DNA of 9,658 nt. Origin: a bacterium. GTDB taxonomy: Bacteria; Planctomycetota; UBA1135; UBA2386. Every line of letters begins with the position of its first letter. Position 1 is the stretch's first letter. Positions 1 to 6,903 of this stretch are shown here, piece after piece. Both the position numbers and the translations under genes were made by a program. The DNA lies in NCBI GenBank assembly GCA_011051855.1, contig DRKG01000148.1, forward strand, positions 1 to 9,658, written 5' to 3'. The notes under the pieces are model-generated. The model ran no database searches. It was not told the origin of the DNA and saw nothing but the letters and a program-made list of their open reading frames with translations.

Positions 1-656
1 ACAGCACCCGCCTCGAAGTCGTCAACACCGGCCATCCCAAGTACGACACCAACCAGGAACTCGCGATGCTGCGCGAGACGGGGCTCGGCCTGGACCCCGA
101 CCTGGTACTGCTCGTCTACGTCACCAACGACCTCGCCGAGCCGACGCGCGACACCTGCGAGCACCTGTTGACCGGCCGGCCTCCGCATCCCGAGGACAAG
201 GTCGAGATCCCCGACGACGTGTGGTCTTGGCTCGACGCGACGCTGCAACCGGTGCTGCCGGCGATCGGCAAGATGCTCGGCACGTGGAGCGACATGGGAG
301 TGCGCGTGCAGCGCATCCTGCCGGCGGGCGAACACTACGCGCCCGAGACGTTCGGCGCCGGGCCGCGCGGTTGGGCGCGCAGCCAGAAGGCGCTGTTGGC
401 GATCCGCGATCTGTGCCGCGAGCGGGGCGTGCCGTTCGTGCTGTTCGATACCACGCTGCCACGGGTCGAGTCGCTGCCCGGCTTCTGCCGGCAGCACGGC
501 ATCGCCTATGAGCCGCTGTTCCTGACCCCCGACGACTACGCGCTCGGCATCAAGAACTCGTGGCTCGATTCGCACTGCAACGCGCGCGGCCACGGCTTGC
601 TGCTCGAGCGGCTGCGCCGGGCCCTCGTGCGCCGCAAGCTGCTGCCGGCGGACTGA
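1..656 (+). CDS. SGNH/GDSL-type hydrolase domain protein, 5' end outside window
   Basis: The reading frame is open from the window edge (first complete codon at position 3) to a TGA at 654-656, giving 217 visible residues. It begins inside the domain: the visible N-terminus has a strand-Asn-x-Gly-His motif (VVNTGHPKYDTNQE) followed by PDLVLLVYVTND. This is the block arrangement of SGNH/GDSL esterases, with the Gly of block II and the Asn of block III. Near the C-terminus WLDSHCNARGH (561-593) gives the Asp-x-x-His pair of block V, with D at 567-569 and H at 573-575. The block I Gly-Asp-Ser nucleophile would lie upstream and cannot be seen. Family knowledge: such enzymes are O-acyl esterases or acyltransferases acting on polysaccharides or lipids. 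The substrate here is unknown. An ATG at 66 is internal to the domain and is not the real start. It converges with the 671-1126 gene across 14 bp. Confidence 0.8.
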   Translation, partial: STRLEVVNTGHPKYDTNQELAMLRETGLGLDPDLVLLVYVTNDLAEPTRDTCEHLLTGRPPHPEDKVEIPDDVWSWLDATLQPVLPAIGKMLGTWSDMGVRVQRILPAGEHYAPETFGAGPRGWARSQKALLAIRDLCRERGVPFVLFDTTLPRVESLPGFCRQHGIAYEPLFLTPDDYALGIKNSWLDSHCNARGHGLLLERLRRALVRRKLLPAD

Positions 657-670
657 CGGCGGCGCTGTGG

Positions 671-1126
671 TCAACGCCCGGGTGTGCGGGCGCCGAGGCG
701 CATCGCACACGCGGTCGTGACCACGGCGGTGGCGATGGCCGCCAGGTACATGCTCTCGGTCCACGTCGCCGACACGCCGCGCAGCATGCCCGGGCCGCGC
801 GCGACGTGCAGCGCGAGCGCCAGCGCCATCACCGCCGCGAGCAGCATGCTGGCCGGGCGCACGGCCCGCTGCGTGGTGCGGGTATGGGTCTCGGACAGCG
901 CCATCACCGCGAGCAGGGCGCAGGTGCTCAGGCAGGTGAAGCCGGCGCTCGACTGCCATGCCGGAGCGCCGAGGACGTGCCCGAACAAGTTCTCGAACTT
1001 GACCCGGATCCACGGTTGGCTCGCGGCCGCGGCACCTGCCGCGGAGGCGAGCAGCAGCACCCGGCGCCACAACGGGCGTTCCGGCAAAGGCCGGAAGCGG
1101 CGCGCATCGGCTTCGGCGAAGTTCAC
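671..1126 (-). CDS. Small four-helix membrane protein, unknown function
   Basis: 151 codons read from a GTG at 1126-1124 to a TGA at 671-673. Four hydrophobic stretches are visible at about residues 20-38, 61-78, 92-108 and 124-142, separated by short loops with Arg/Lys at the ends, so this is probably an integral inner-membrane protein. No known family motif is recognised. The start is odd: a stop codon lies four codons upstream in frame, so GTG 1126 is the only standard start near the 5' end. Yet the sequence GGAGGTGA, a perfect Shine-Dalgarno core, overlaps that GTG instead of preceding it. The next in-frame alternative start is a TTG at codon 14. The gene ends convergently with the SGNH hydrolase and lies 44 bp downstream of the lipoprotein gene on the same strand, so the two may be co-transcribed. 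The hydrophobic pattern favours a real gene, but the start is uncertain. Confidence 0.65.
   Translation of the reverse strand: MNFAEADARRFRPLPERPLWRRVLLLASAAGAAAASQPWIRVKFENLFGHVLGAPAWQSSAGFTCLSTCALLAVMALSETHTRTTQRAVRPASMLLAAVMALALALHVARGPGMLRGVSATWTESMYLAAIATAVVTTACAMRLGARTPGR
675..692. terminator. Possible hairpin between convergent genes
   Basis: A perfect 6-bp inverted repeat CGCCCG / CGGGCG with a 6-nt loop (GGTGTG) sits at the 3' end of the minus-strand membrane gene and 18 bp past the stop of the plus-strand hydrolase gene. The position suits a terminator for the plus-strand gene. There is no T-run after it, so intrinsic termination is not demonstrated, and short GC palindromes arise easily in DNA of this composition. 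Confidence 0.25.
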
Positions 1127-1170
1127 CTCCCGAGTCTACGCTCGGCACGCGATCCGCCAAGGGGCAGCGG

Positions 1171-1632
1171 TCAGCGGCCGTCGGGGACCACGTGCGAGTG
1201 GTCCTGCTCGAACCGCTCCCGCTGGCGCGCGCGGAACGCCGCATCCTCGGCCGCCATCGACTCGATCTCGGCCGGCGACGGCCGGTATTCGACCGCCAGG
1301 TTGGAGACCACCGGGGTGACGAAGAACGTGATGCCGGGAAAGGCCAGCGCGTCCCAGTAGTTGACCGAAGAGCTTTCGACGACGCGCACGTGGTCGCCGC
1401 CGGCTTCGGCGATCTCGGCGGTGAGGTCGTCGACCATCTCGTCCATCGACGTATTGCCGAGGAACGGCAGCAGGATCAGCAGGTTGATCGCGACGTTGGT
1501 CGCCGACTTCACGAACACCGGATGCCCATCCGGACCGACGCGGCCGTTCCAGTGGGTGGCGGTGCTGTGGAACGTGCAGCCGGCGGCGAGCAGCAGGAAC
1601 GGGGCGAGGGCGAACGTGCGGTGGAAGTTCAT
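1171..1632 (-). CDS. Small putative lipoprotein, unknown function
   Basis: 153 residues from ATG 1632 to a TGA at 1171-1173. An ATG 12 codons further upstream (1668) is in frame, but its extra residues (Arg/Ala-rich) would spoil the signal peptide, so 1632 is preferred. The N-terminus MNFHRTFALAPFLLLAAGC is a lipoprotein signal with lipobox L-A-A-G-C, placing the acylated cysteine at residue 19. The rest has one further hydrophobic stretch (ATNVAINLLILLPFLGN, about residues 44-60) and an acidic segment (MDEMVDDLTAEIAEAGGD). It resembles small envelope lipoproteins of the kind that make stress- or cell-surface-linked proteins, but no named family is recognised. There is no Shine-Dalgarno sequence before the ATG; a GATCGT hexamer lies 7 bp upstream, hinting at a leaderless transcript. 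It is divergent from the membrane-protein gene at 1741. Confidence 0.72.
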   Translation of the reverse strand: MNFHRTFALAPFLLLAAGCTFHSTATHWNGRVGPDGHPVFVKSATNVAINLLILLPFLGNTSMDEMVDDLTAEIAEAGGDHVRVVESSSVNYWDALAFPGITFFVTPVVSNLAVEYRPSPAEIESMAAEDAAFRARQRERFEQDHSHVVPDGR

Positions 1633-1644
1633 GGCCGGCACGAT

Positions 1645-1666
1645 CGCGCGCGCGCGCGCGGCGCGC
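1645..1666. repeat. Alternating CG tract in divergent promoter region
   Basis: Eight consecutive CG dinucleotides (1645-1660) are followed, after one phase slip, by GCGCGC (1661-1666), all within the 108-bp gap between the lipoprotein gene (-) and the membrane-protein gene (+). Alternating CG is the classical sequence able to adopt left-handed Z-DNA under negative supercoiling, which divergent transcription generates. Whether it forms here is unknown; GC-rich composition makes such runs more frequent by chance. Confidence 0.6.
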
Positions 1667-1740
1667 AAGTCGCGATCGCATCGAGCTTCGAGCGACGTCG
1701 TCGATGATCCCGGGGGGCGACAGCCGAAAGGTAGTCAGGC

Positions 1741-2436
1741 ATGCACGCCCACGGCGAACCGCACGACGAGCAGAAGATACTGCGCGAACTGCAGCGGCAG
1801 CTCGCCCAGGCTCCGCCGAGCGACAGCTTGGTCGCGCGGCGCCAGCACCGCGAGGATCGCCGGCAGCGCGAACGACGCGCTGCCGAGCGCGTCGCGGCGC
1901 AGTTGCGCGCCACGGTGCATCGGAGTGATGCGGCGGCCGTGCCGCCGGCGGAGTCCGAAAGCGCTCGCGACGCGGCTCCCGGCGTCGCGGACGACGCCGA
2001 TCCGCGCGAGTCCGAATCCTGGTTTCGGGCCCTGCCCGAACCGGAGCGGCAGCGCCTGCGCGCAATCTGGCACCAGCAGCGCCACCGCTTCGACCACCGC
2101 GGCATGCGGGCCCGCAAGCGCATCGGCCGCGCGATGGTCTTCTCGGGCCTGTGGTTCGCGGTGATGGCCTGCCTGCAGGCGCCGATGCTCGGTGGCTTCG
2201 ACCTGCTTCCGCTGCTGCTCCTCGCCGGCGCCCTCGCCGGTGGCGCGGCGTCCGCCCTCGGCGGCGGCCGCATGACCTATTCCCTCGCCGGCGGGCTCGG
2301 CTACTTCGCCGTGATGCTGCCGTCGATTCTGGCCATGCCGTATGTGCTGAGCACGCTGATGGTTGCCGTCTACGGCATGGGCGTCATCGGGATGGATGGC
2401 GAGATGCGCCGGAGCGCCGGCTACCGCGACGATTGA
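1741..2436 (+). CDS. Membrane protein with charged cytosolic N-terminal region
   Basis: 231 residues from ATG 1741, preceded by an AAAGG-type ribosome site (about 1727-1731) at good spacing, to TGA 2434-2436. Residues 1-60 are strongly charged and probably helical (repeated Arg/Gln/Glu, RRQHREDRRQRERRAAER). Residues 61-100 are Ala/Asp/Pro-rich and probably disordered. Residues 101-130 form a basic amphipathic segment. Four hydrophobic segments follow at about 131-150, 153-172, 182-198 and 199-217, with a short acidic tail. The basic stretch before the first segment suggests the N-terminus is in the cytoplasm. No catalytic or ligand motif is recognised and no family name is offered. The reading frame continues open past the stop into the gene remnant at 2437-2694, which is treated separately. 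Its divergent partner is the lipoprotein gene. Confidence 0.75.
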   Translation: MHAHGEPHDEQKILRELQRQLAQAPPSDSLVARRQHREDRRQRERRAAERVAAQLRATVHRSDAAAVPPAESESARDAAPGVADDADPRESESWFRALPEPERQRLRAIWHQQRHRFDHRGMRARKRIGRAMVFSGLWFAVMACLQAPMLGGFDLLPLLLLAGALAGGAASALGGGRMTYSLAGGLGYFAVMLPSILAMPYVLSTLMVAVYGMGVIGMDGEMRRSAGYRDD

Positions 2437-2694
2437 GGCGACGGGCGCGAAGGGGTTGACACCGCGGCGCAATGGGGTTTCGTTGCGCGCCTGGGGAGTA
2501 GCCACGACATCACCACGCTCGCCGGCGACCTGTTCGTCTATGATGAATCCCTGTCGACCCGGTTGTTCCGCACGCACGTGCCGGGCAGCCTGGGCGCGCA
2601 CAACGCGATCCGCGTGCTGGATCTCGACGACGATGGCTCCCCCGAACTCTACGCCGGCGGCTCGCTGGGCCTCTGGCGGTTCACCGTTCCCTGA
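2437..2694 (+). pseudogene. C-terminal remnant of an FG-GAP/VCBS-like protein
   Basis: The stretch between the membrane protein and the beta-helix protein is not empty. In the frame ending at TGA 2692-2694 it reads as protein-like sequence without stops from 2437: it includes WGFVARLG, LFVYDESLSTRLFRTHV and then VLDLDDDGSPELYAGG, ending LWRFTVP. The D-L-D-D-D-G-S-P-E-L-Y-A-G-G segment (about 2617-2664) is the Asp-rich calcium-binding loop and following strand typical of FG-GAP/VCBS (integrin-alpha-like) repeats. The lipoprotein at 8849 has the same kind of motif (DVDGDGRDEILVAGG). There is no ATG, GTG or TTG at a sensible position and no signal peptide, so it looks like the 3' end of a gene that has lost its 5' part, probably by deletion. 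The frame is the same as that of the gene ending at 2436; this is probably coincidence. Confidence 0.6.
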
Positions 2695-2743
2695 TCGGAA
2701 AGTCCTGATCCAAGAACCACGATCCGAAACGAGGAGTGATCCC

Positions 2744-4045
2744 ATGCCGCGAATCCATTACCCGTTGGTATTGACCCTGCTGTTGGCGTGTGCCGGCACG
2801 CTCAACGCCCAGCAGATCTGGAAGGTGTTCTCCGGTGGTGGCCCTGGGGTGGACTTCACCGATCTGCCGCCGGCGGTTGCGGCGGCTGAGCCGGGGGATG
2901 AGATCTGGGTCTATTGGCAGAACGGGGTTCCCGTGTCGGTGACATACTATACACCCGCCATCATCACACGCGGAGTCCGCATCGTTGGCTTCGAGCTTGG
3001 GCTTGCGGGTCCGGGTAGCTTTGGGGCGTCCTATGCGCTTTTCGAAGGACTGTTCACGATCGTGGGACTGCCAGCGGGCGAGCAGGTGACGCTGAGCAAC
3101 CTGGAAATCTATCAGTCACATTACGGAGATCCGGCCGGTATCGTCGCGGTGGACTGCGCCGGAGACATCGTGATCGAAAGCTGCGGGAGTGGTGCGCACG
3201 GCGCGCCCTATGGGACTCTGCTCACCCACCGCGTCCACTTCGAGCGGTGCGCCAACGTGGAGATCCACGCTAGCGGGTTCGCCATGGGCGGCACGCCACT
3301 GACGGTCATCGACTCGAACGTGCGGTTCCTACAGTCACGGGTGACCTACCGGCCGCCATACAACTGCAACCTATGCTGGGCCAACTACCCGGCCCCGACC
3401 GAGGGGTTGCGGTTGGTCGATTCGAGCATGACGATGGTGGAGTCGACCATCCAGGGAGGGCCGAAGATGCCGAGCCAGTTGTGGTTCCCGGCTGCCCTTG
3501 CCCAGCCGGGCGCGGTATTGGTCAACAGCTCCCTGGTGTTGGGGCCGCACAGCGAGTTGCTCGGTGGGTCCTACGGCGGTGGTCATGTGATCGCCTACAC
3601 GGCGACGTCGAACTCCACGTTGGCCATCGACCACCGCGCTGTGGTCGACACGCCTCCGAGCGGTGGTCTGCCGCCCCGGACCTGGATGTCGTCCGTTGTG
3701 ACGTACGTGAATGGCGGCCAGCCGTATGACATCCTGGTCAGCGGCGAGCCGGGCGGGTTTGCGGTGGTGGCGTCGGGGGAGTGGGCGCCGACGCCGCTGC
3801 CGACGTCGATCGGGGAGCTGTCGCTGGTGCCGGGTTCGATGGTGTTCACCGGGATCCTGCCGCTGAGCTCGCCGACCTTGACCAGCCTCGGCGGCGATGC
3901 CGTGCTCACCCTCGACTGTCCGAAGACTGCCCCGGTCGCGCACCCGTTCGCCATGCAGGCGATGACGTTGTCGCCGAACGGCACGATCCGGCTCAGCGAG
4001 CAGCTGGTGTTTACCGTCGCCTGGCCTTTGGATCGCATGCCGTGA
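2744..4045 (+). CDS. Secreted right-handed beta-helix protein
   Basis: 433 residues from ATG 2744, with GAGGAG (2731-2736) 7 nt upstream, to TGA 4043-4045. The frame is open further upstream to 2363, but the ATG at 2744 starts a clear Sec signal peptide (MPRIHYPLVLTLLLACAGTLNA, cleavage after NA at residue 22). The mature protein begins QQIWKVFSGGGPGVDFTDLP, then AVAAAEPGDEIWVY. This resembles the opening of secreted pectin-lyase-fold proteins, where a Gly-rich turn is followed by 'a region of so many units, distributed over time/space' style text-like repeats. Repeated short beta strands separated by Asn/Asp/Ser turns follow (VTLSNLEIY, IVIESCGSG, VHFERCANVEIHASG, LRLVDSSMTMVESTI, VLVNSSLVLG), as in a parallel beta-helix. 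Six cysteines are present in the mature part, including NCNLCW. No catalytic Asp cluster is identified, so it may be structural or carbohydrate-binding. GC is visibly lower than in neighbours. Confidence 0.75.
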   Translation: MPRIHYPLVLTLLLACAGTLNAQQIWKVFSGGGPGVDFTDLPPAVAAAEPGDEIWVYWQNGVPVSVTYYTPAIITRGVRIVGFELGLAGPGSFGASYALFEGLFTIVGLPAGEQVTLSNLEIYQSHYGDPAGIVAVDCAGDIVIESCGSGAHGAPYGTLLTHRVHFERCANVEIHASGFAMGGTPLTVIDSNVRFLQSRVTYRPPYNCNLCWANYPAPTEGLRLVDSSMTMVESTIQGGPKMPSQLWFPAALAQPGAVLVNSSLVLGPHSELLGGSYGGGHVIAYTATSNSTLAIDHRAVVDTPPSGGLPPRTWMSSVVTYVNGGQPYDILVSGEPGGFAVVASGEWAPTPLPTSIGELSLVPGSMVFTGILPLSSPTLTSLGGDAVLTLDCPKTAPVAHPFAMQAMTLSPNGTIRLSEQLVFTVAWPLDRMP

Positions 4046-4064
4046 ACGGTCCGCTACGGAGCGT
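4046..4064. terminator. Hairpin between convergent genes, possible bidirectional terminator
   Basis: Directly after the beta-helix gene stop, ACGGTCCG-CTA-CGGAGCGT folds into a 7-bp stem with one internal G-G mismatch and a 3-nt loop. It includes the stop codon of the opposing dehydrogenase gene (4054-4056). Only 8 bp separate the two stop codons, so both transcripts must end near here or overlap. No T-run follows on either strand, so the terminator role is inferred from position only. Confidence 0.3.
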
Positions 4065-6132
4065 CCTCGAACGGGTGGGCGAACGGCTGCGGCTCGACGT
4101 CGCGGACCAAGGGGTTGTCGCCGCGTTCGAGGTCGTCGCCGACCGCGGCCACTTGCTTGCGCAGCCGGTCCATCTGCCACAAGCCGGTCAGTAGGCGCAG
4201 GCCGCGCACGCGGGTCTGCAACTGCTCGCACTGCAGGGCGGCGACCCGGATCAGGCTCTTGTCGCGCGTCGCGGTGGCGTGATGGGCGAGCGCCAGCATC
4301 GACACCAAGAGTTCGATCGCCTTGCCGAGCCGCTGCAGCGGGATCTGCGCGCGGGTCAGTTCGAGCTGAAGGTGCAGGTTGATGCCGAGGTAGGCCCAGC
4401 GTAGCCAGCGCAGGCGTCGTTCGGCGAAGCGCGCATAGCCGCGCAGGTCCTCGTGCACGAGCTGGTAGCGCGGAATCATGCCCGTCGGCACCAGCCGGAA
4501 CGGCAATCGCAGCAGCTCGATCAGGCCGTTGCCGACGATCCACGCCTGGAGCTTCCAGAACGACCGGTTCGTCAGCAGCCGCCGCGTCGCGGTCCACACC
4601 TTGCCCGGTGCGGAGAACAGCGTTGCCGGCGTGATCCGCAGCAGGCGTTGCTCGCGCGGCAGCGGCTTGCCGTCGGCGTCGACGTTCAGCGACTGCAGGA
4701 CGCCGAGCATGCCGGCCATGTAGTTGCTGGTGAAGCGGTCGGTGACGTCCTTGACCATGCCCATCAGGATCAGGTCGTCCTCGCCCTCGACGACGCCGAA
4801 CACGTGCATGTTGTGGCGGGCGTCGTGAACCCGAGACGAGCGGTCGAACGAGCGGCCGCCGAGCACACGTTCACAGGCGATCTGCGAGGCCAACGCGCTC
4901 TGCGCCGCCGCCGACTTGGTCAGGTCGCGCAGGCCGGCGAGGTCGACGCCGTTCTTGTCCTGCTCGAGCGACAGGTGGCTCAGCGCTCGCGACAGCAGGG
5001 CGCCGCCGAGCATCGTGCCGAGGTGCTGCCTGGGCAGCTCGTGCCGGATGACCTTGCCGCCGACGCCCTCGCGCGCGCTGGCATAGGCCGCCGCGTCGGT
5101 CGCGAACATGCGCTGGTAGCCGGCGGCCATTGCGGCCAGCATGCAGCGGCCCATTCGCAGGCAGTAGAACAGCACTTCGACGCCGTCGGCCTGGATGCGC
5201 TGCTCCTCCTTCAGTGGGTAGTTGTCGAAGTGCAGGCGTGCGTTGTGGTTGGCGGTGAACGCGCCGGTGTTCGACGAGCGGCACCAGAACGCATGGTCTT
5301 TGCCGTCACCCTTCTCGATGTCGCGTTCGGGCAGGCGGGTCACGAACAGGCCGACTTGCCTGCCGGTCTTGCCGATGCGGGCGACGACCGCGACCAGGCC
5401 GCCGTGGGTGGCGTTGGTGATCCACAGCTTGTTGCGCGTGCCGTCGGCGAACAGCCGGTAGCCGGCGTTGCCCTGCCCGTCGACGTCCGGGTCGGGCTCG
5501 ACGTAGGCGCGCACCTTCTTGGCGTTGACGCCGATGCCGACCTCGGTCAGGCCGAAGGCCATCAACTGGCCTTCGGCGACCAGCGGCAGGAACGTGCGCT
5601 TCTGGCCTTCGGTGCCGTAGGCGAGCAGCGAGCCGGCGCCGATCGTCAGCTCGCCGGAGATCTCGACCGCCAGCGGGCCGAGCCCGTTCGCGGCCAGTTC
5701 CTCTTCGAGCAGTGCCAGTTGCACGTAGGCGCCGTCCTTGCCGCCGAACTCGCCCGGCACGGTGAAGCCGTAGGCGCCGGCCGCGGCGACCGCCCGGCGC
5801 AGCTCCGCCGACAACTTGCCGTCGGCAGTGAACGCCTCGCCGCAGGCGAGCCGTTCGAGGGCGGCCGCCAGCACCTCGTCGGCGGGCTTGCCGTCGGCGT
5901 TGGCGGCGCCGCGCACCCCGCTCTGCAGTTCGTCGGCCTCGGGCGGCGGGCCGTAGATCAACCGTTCGACCAGGCTGCGTTTGTGGGCGCCGAGGCGCGC
6001 GGCCGCTTGCCTTGCGGCGGCGTCGAGCGCGCCGACGTCCTGCGCGCTCTGGGCGTCACCGGCGGCGGCCAGCGCTTGGGCTGCGGTCGAGGCGGCGTCG
6101 GGGGAAGGGGCGTTCGGGTTGGTCGTGCTCAC
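4054..6132 (-). CDS. Acyl-CoA dehydrogenase, VLCAD/FadE-like
   Basis: 692 residues from GTG 6132 to TAG 4054-4056. Acyl-CoA dehydrogenases oxidise acyl-CoA to trans-2-enoyl-CoA with FAD, the first step of beta-oxidation. Domain order: an Ala-rich, poorly conserved tail (1-60); an N-terminal helical domain (about 65-185; AYGFTVPGEFGGKDG); a middle beta domain with the family signature (MAFGLTEVGIGVNAKKVRAY, then NKLWITNATHGGLVAVVARI); and a C-terminal helical domain (about 300-480). VVEGEDDLIL carries Glu449 at the position of the catalytic base in VLCAD-type enzymes (F-E-G-T-N-D in the human enzyme). About 210 further residues are helical and Leu/Arg-rich (WLRWAYLGINLHLQLELTR). This fits the extra C-terminal region of VLCAD/ACAD9 or FadE that contacts the membrane. 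The length is within the range of these large forms and well above the 380-400 of short-chain enzymes. It is divergent from the peroxiredoxin gene. No clear Shine-Dalgarno precedes the GTG; an upstream ATG (6154) is out of frame. Substrate chain length is not deducible. Confidence 0.88.
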   Translation of the reverse strand: MSTTNPNAPSPDAASTAAQALAAAGDAQSAQDVGALDAAARQAAARLGAHKRSLVERLIYGPPPEADELQSGVRGAANADGKPADEVLAAALERLACGEAFTADGKLSAELRRAVAAAGAYGFTVPGEFGGKDGAYVQLALLEEELAANGLGPLAVEISGELTIGAGSLLAYGTEGQKRTFLPLVAEGQLMAFGLTEVGIGVNAKKVRAYVEPDPDVDGQGNAGYRLFADGTRNKLWITNATHGGLVAVVARIGKTGRQVGLFVTRLPERDIEKGDGKDHAFWCRSSNTGAFTANHNARLHFDNYPLKEEQRIQADGVEVLFYCLRMGRCMLAAMAAGYQRMFATDAAAYASAREGVGGKVIRHELPRQHLGTMLGGALLSRALSHLSLEQDKNGVDLAGLRDLTKSAAAQSALASQIACERVLGGRSFDRSSRVHDARHNMHVFGVVEGEDDLILMGMVKDVTDRFTSNYMAGMLGVLQSLNVDADGKPLPREQRLLRITPATLFSAPGKVWTATRRLLTNRSFWKLQAWIVGNGLIELLRLPFRLVPTGMIPRYQLVHEDLRGYARFAERRLRWLRWAYLGINLHLQLELTRAQIPLQRLGKAIELLVSMLALAHHATATRDKSLIRVAALQCEQLQTRVRGLRLLTGLWQMDRLRKQVAAVGDDLERGDNPLVRDVEPQPFAHPFEDAP

Positions 6133-6242
6133 GGTCGGGATCCGGGCCGAACATGGTGCCCGGAACGCGCCCGCCAGGCCACTGATCGGCGGCGCGGAAT
6201 CGCGAACGCGCGCCGTATTCCGGCTGGCGATGGGCGGTCGGG

Positions 6243-6265
6243 ATGCCTACCTTGCCCGCCAAGGA
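6243..6265 (+). promoter_or_regulatory. Possible -10 element and ribosome site of the peroxiredoxin gene
   Basis: In the 142-bp gap between the divergent dehydrogenase and peroxiredoxin genes, TACCTT (6248-6253) preceded by TG at 6244-6245 resembles a bacterial -10 element. The best -35 candidate at 17-bp spacing (TGGCGA, 6225-6230) matches only half of the consensus. AAGGA at 6261-6265 is a ribosome-binding site 9 nt before ATG 6275. The assignment is by similarity to the consensus only. Confidence 0.35.
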
Positions 6266-6274
6266 ATACGAACC

Positions 6275-6877
6275 ATGACCGATACCCCCGTCTATCAGGT
6301 CGGCGACGTCGTCGACGACTTCACCCTCACCACCTACGAACCCACCACCAAGGGCTTCGGCGAGTTCAAGCTCAGCGAAGCGCAGAAGAACGGCAAGTGG
6401 ACGATGCTGTTCTTCTACCCGGCCGACTACACGTTCGTTTGAGCGACCGAGTTCGCTGCTCTGGCAGAGCAGCAAGAACGGTTCGCGAAGATGGGCTGCG
6501 AGATCGTCTCGGTCAGCGCCGACACCCAGTTCGTGCATCTGGCGTGGCAGCGGGAAGAGAAGGACCTCGAGGCCGTCCAGTTCCACATGGGCTCCGATCG
6601 CAACGGCGACCTCGCCAAGCGGTTCGGCGTCTGGAACGGCGGCTTTTGCCTGCGCGGCACCTACCTGATCGCGCCCGACGGCAAGCTGATGAACAGCGAG
6701 GTGAACTTCCTGAACCTCGGTCGCAACATCGACGAGACGATGCGCAAGTTCAAAGCGAACATCTACCTGAGCAAGAAGCCCAGCGAGGGCTGCCCGGCCA
6801 AGTGGAAGGACGAGGGCGACAAGACCCTGACGCCCGGCCCGGAGATGGTCGGCCGCGTGCACGACGCGCACAACTGA
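6275..6877 (+). CDS. ahpC: Selenocysteine-containing AhpC/Prx1-type peroxiredoxin (TGA at 6440-6442 = Sec56)
   Basis: Read through the in-frame TGA at 6440-6442, this is one 200-residue protein ending at TGA 6875-6877. Family role: reduction of H2O2, alkyl hydroperoxides or peroxynitrite by a peroxidatic Cys, recycled through a resolving Cys. Visible features: FFYPADYTFV then U-A-T-E-F, i.e. the peroxidatic motif P49-x-x-x-T53-x-x-U56 with Sec for Cys; SVSADTQFVHLAWQ; Arg127 at the conserved active-site Arg position; and the resolving Cys173 in GCPAKW, the AhpC C-terminal signature. The downstream half continues the fold without a break, so the TGA is not a true end. Ala follows Sec where most relatives have Pro. 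Extra cysteines lie at 75 and 125. No signal peptide is seen, so it is cytosolic. Length matches AhpC (about 187) plus a short tail. ATG 6275 is preceded by AAGGA (6261-6265). Conventional gene calling would split it at 6442 with a second start at 6491. The alternative, a sequencing error or a dead gene, is disfavoured by the hairpin after the TGA and by the neighbouring gene showing the same event. Confidence 0.9.
6440..6473 (+). promoter_or_regulatory. UGA Sec codon plus predicted bacterial SECIS hairpin (peroxiredoxin)
   Basis: After TGA 6440-6442 and a 12-nt spacer, GCTGCTCT (6455-6462) pairs perfectly with AGAGCAGC (6466-6473) around a 3-nt loop GGC. The loop opens with G and begins 21 nt after the UGA. 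Both agree with the bacterial SECIS rule of an apical loop with G in its first two positions roughly 16-37 nt downstream. The stem lies in coding sequence (A-A-L-A-E-Q) and uses GCT, GCT, GCA and CAA codons, unusual in this GC3-rich gene, which suggests selection on the RNA. SelB is the expected binding partner. Folding energy was not computed. Confidence 0.82.
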
Positions 6878-6903
6878 CGGGCGCGCACCGGCGCGGCCGA
6901 TTG

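Noticed and set aside
2434..2694. TGA 2434-2436 as a third selenocysteine codon joining the membrane protein to the FG-GAP remnant
   Set aside because: The frame is continuous, but the TGA does not replace a known catalytic Cys, no convincing hairpin follows, and the two parts belong to unrelated fold types.
3371..4597. Minus-strand open frame overlapping the beta-helix gene and dehydrogenase end
   Set aside because: Arg/Pro-rich composition and complete overlap with two better supported genes.
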